This document shows positions 5,146-7,259 of a stretch of DNA of 7,259 nucleotides, piece after piece. The notes beneath the pieces were generated by a model. The model was not told the origin of the DNA and searched no databases. It saw nothing but the letters and a program-made list of their open reading frames with translations. A program made the position numbers and the translations under genes. How positions within the stretch are numbered: the first letter of the stretch is position 1; each line of letters opens with the position of its first letter. The DNA is from Parachlamydiales bacterium (GTDB lineage: Bacteria; Chlamydiota; Chlamydiia; Chlamydiales; JAJFMK01): positions 1 to 7,259 of the forward strand of contig JAGVKY010000021.1 of the NCBI GenBank assembly GCA_020050175.1, read 5' to 3'.

Positions 5146-7259
5146 TTAATTGGGTTGCAACAATTTAAAAAAGGCGGAAAGAAAATCTTCAAAATTTTTA
5201 ATATTTGGATAGGTCGCAAAGATATATCCAGTCAGAGGTGGCCTTGAATTAAGTCGAAGCAAGGTTTTCCAAGAATAAAGGTGAGCTTTATTTTCGATTG
5301 TTTCAGCGACTTCTCCTAAATATTTAGCAAAAAAGTTAGCATAAGCTTCGATCTCTTCCCGTTTCTCAGCTCCTAGAGAAATTCGGAGAGAGGAATAAGC
5401 TGTAAAGGTTGTCGATAAAAACCCAAAGCTATCTCTTGAGCACAAATTGAGCTGATCCCGTACGGCAGAAAAATTAAGATATTCTGAGATGAGAAGAAAG
5501 AGACTTGTATTAAGTTGGCTTTCATCCTCTACAGGAATTCCCATCTTAACTCCCCATTCAGACAATTTGTTAACAAATAGATTGACCACACTTAAAGTAG
5601 GATCACGAATCAGTTGGAAGGAGAATATCCCATTTTTTATGAGGGGGGTCGCTTTTAAGCTCTCCTGGAAATGAGCTGCATTATCACGAAGCACTTGATG
5701 ATACTGCTTAATCTCCTCCCCCGTTTCAAAAAAAAGAGAGAAAAACTTTCTGGCTTGGGGTGAGAGGCTCTCTTCCTGAAAAAGTTTTCCGAAAACCTGA
5801 TTTTTTCCATAAACAGCGATCATCCCCCCTGTGAATTTATCGAAACCGCACATCCCGTATTTTGCCAAACTTGAGAGGATAATAAGGGTTAACTTACCCT
5901 TTTCAATGGCTATCTTGTATTTTTCAATGATCTCTTTGATTTCGTCATCAAAAGGTCTTTGCATCGAGGTATCAATGACAAGAGTCAATGGATTTTCTCG
6001 ATTTAGAGCATCGGAGGGGTTAAGGATAAAATCCAGAGGATAAACCCCTCCAATTCTTTGCAGCATGGGGTTGTGGTGAAGTTCTGTAAAATGGAGATCA
6101 GTTTTCTGATTAACATAGGTTCCACTCAGAAAAACGCGAGTAGGGGGAAAAGGTAACTCTGTGAATTCCCAGTAAAGTTTGGGGTCTAAAGCTATCCGAG
6201 CTTTAGGAAGCTGCCGAACCATTCCTTCCAGAATAAGATCAAAAGCCTGCATTCCCGAAGTTGTTGTGTAAACATTTGGGCGCAATCCTGAAACTTCTCC
6301 TAAATTTTCCATATAACTTTCTAAAGGAGGATTTCGGCTCAAAGTTTGCAAGAGAAGGAGTTCTTCGATGATCCGATCGCTGATCGGAATTAAGTCCTTC
6401 TTGATCCTCACATAAAGGGTCAATTCGTTGCTGATGGTTTGTAGGGCTGAATTTACAACTGCGGGGTCATCTTCTCTTTTAATATCCCTTACCACTCTTT
6501 GAAAAATAGAAGAGAGGATAGAAAATATCAGTTTAGGGCAAGTGTCTACACTCTCTTCCGCTAAATCCCTCATTCTTTTTAGAACCATATCAAAGGATAA
6601 TTCTGGTCCAACAATTTTTTTCGGAACTAACTCAGAAGGAAAGAGATCACGGAGAACGTTAGGGGTAAATTTCTGATCAGCTAACCACGTAGAAAAATCG
6701 GAGCCTGTAGGGTGATAGTAAGTGAGGGAAAGAGATTTCAAAGCTAGCAGCTCATCCTTTAAAAGGTTCTCTTCTTCGGCTTGGGTGAGGCTCCAAAAGG
6801 CAAATAATCCTTCCCCACAAGAAAAGAGACCTCCGAGTAAAAGGCCCTTTCCTAGATGTTTTCTTGAAAGATCGGCAATCTCTTGCAGCCGTTCCTCTAA
6901 GAGCAATCCTTGGAAAAGACCCCCTTTAAGTGTGAATAAATCGGAGATATCAATAAAGGCATAGCGGGGTGCCGTTGAACAGGCTGTATCTAATAGAGAA
7001 AGCTTCTCTTTCCAACTTTTTGTCATATCCTCTTTTGAAAAAGGTTTGACGGAATAAAAGAACCGTTTGATGTGCCTTTTAAAAGAATTGGAATTTAGAA
7101 GAAGTAGTTGACTATTTCTTTTTTTTGAATTTAAAAGGGGACTAAATAGAGGATGACATTCAAGGTAGGAGCTAACGAGGTGATCAAAACCAAATGACTG
7201 TGCGCGCTGATAGGCATCCCTAGGATTTTTCAGATCGCAGATGGGGTTTCCAGAAAATG
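5146..7259 (-). CDS. PLP-dependent fold-type I multidomain protein (5'-partial; possibly methionine S-methyltransferase-like)
   Basis: The minus-strand frame ends with TAA at 5146-5148 and stays open to the right edge, giving at least 703 residues. An ATG at 7024-7026 would give 626 aa (numbering used here), but its AGAGG lies only 2 bases before it, and 77 stop-free, protein-like codons precede it, so the true start is probably outside the window. Residues about 245-480 look like the large domain of a PLP enzyme: TTTSGMQAF (254-262, cofactor cup), VIDTSMQRP (350-358, D352 as candidate pyridine-nitrogen ligand), and SSLAKYGMCGFDKFTGG (385-401, K389 as candidate Schiff-base lysine). This resembles the cystathionine synthase/lyase pattern S-x-T-K-Y, but with Ala at the Thr position. 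A C-terminal small domain ends in LRISLGAEKREEIEAY (R548 as candidate carboxylate-binding Arg), followed by a tail of about 60 residues. The N-terminal 240 residues are of uncertain fold. No signal peptide or clear membrane span is seen, so it is probably cytosolic. It converges on rpoC and is visibly AT-richer. The PLP fold is likely; the substrate is unknown. Confidence 0.85.
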   Translation of the reverse strand, partial: FSGNPICDLKNPRDAYQRAQSFGFDHLVSSYLECHPLFSPLLNSKKRNSQLLLLNSNSFKRHIKRFFYSVKPFSKEDMTKSWKEKLSLLDTACSTAPRYAFIDISDLFTLKGGLFQGLLLEERLQEIADLSRKHLGKGLLLGGLFSCGEGLFAFWSLTQAEEENLLKDELLALKSLSLTYYHPTGSDFSTWLADQKFTPNVLRDLFPSELVPKKIVGPELSFDMVLKRMRDLAEESVDTCPKLIFSILSSIFQRVVRDIKREDDPAVVNSALQTISNELTLYVRIKKDLIPISDRIIEELLLLQTLSRNPPLESYMENLGEVSGLRPNVYTTTSGMQAFDLILEGMVRQLPKARIALDPKLYWEFTELPFPPTRVFLSGTYVNQKTDLHFTELHHNPMLQRIGGVYPLDFILNPSDALNRENPLTLVIDTSMQRPFDDEIKEIIEKYKIAIEKGKLTLIILSSLAKYGMCGFDKFTGGMIAVYGKNQVFGKLFQEESLSPQARKFFSLFFETGEEIKQYHQVLRDNAAHFQESLKATPLIKNGIFSFQLIRDPTLSVVNLFVNKLSEWGVKMGIPVEDESQLNTSLFLLISEYLNFSAVRDQLNLCSRDSFGFLSTTFTAYSSLRISLGAEKREEIEAYANFFAKYLGEVAETIENKAHLYSWKTLLRLNSRPPLTGYIFATYPNIKNFEDFLSAFFKLLQPN

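Noticed and set aside
7027..7259. Promoter region for the minus-strand gene
   Set aside because: No -35/-10 pair with acceptable spacing was found, and the stretch is better explained as coding in frame with the gene.

Overview
The window holds three protein genes: the 3' end of rpoB, the complete rpoC, and on the opposite strand a long gene for a pyridoxal-phosphate (PLP) fold-type I protein whose 5' end lies beyond the right edge. The RpoC sequence closely resembles chlamydial RpoC as I remember it. The length is about 1,397 residues, the N-terminal zinc-finger region is near-identical, and the C-terminal half has the same long insert interrupting the trigger loop. Moderate GC in rpoBC and unfamiliar downstream content suggest an environmental chlamydia (order Parachlamydiales or a relative) rather than Chlamydia itself. 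This placement is from memory, not from a search.

Layout: bases 1-765 encode the last 254 residues of the RNA polymerase beta subunit. Bases 783-4976 encode the beta-prime subunit, with its own Shine-Dalgarno sequence in the short rpoB-rpoC gap. The two are co-transcribed and together form the catalytic core of RNA polymerase. A very strong 16-bp stem with T-tracts on both sides (4996-5036) ends the operon and probably also stops the convergent gene. The rest of the intergenic region, to 5145, carries only a spaced 9-bp inverted repeat. From 5146 to the right edge the minus strand is one uninterrupted reading frame.

The minus-strand gene is the point of interest. Its central part has recognisable PLP-enzyme landmarks: a glycine/serine cup motif, an aspartate in a VIDTS context, a Ser-Leu-Ala-Lys-Tyr site for the Schiff-base lysine, and a late Arg-Ile-Ser-Leu-Gly motif. 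About 240 residues, plus at least 77 codons running off the window, precede this domain. Some of these N-terminal stretches resemble the middle region of methionine S-methyltransferase, an enzyme best known from plants that joins a methyltransferase to an aminotransferase-like domain. That identity is a hypothesis. The neighbour expected after rpoC in Chlamydia, transaldolase (tal), is absent here.
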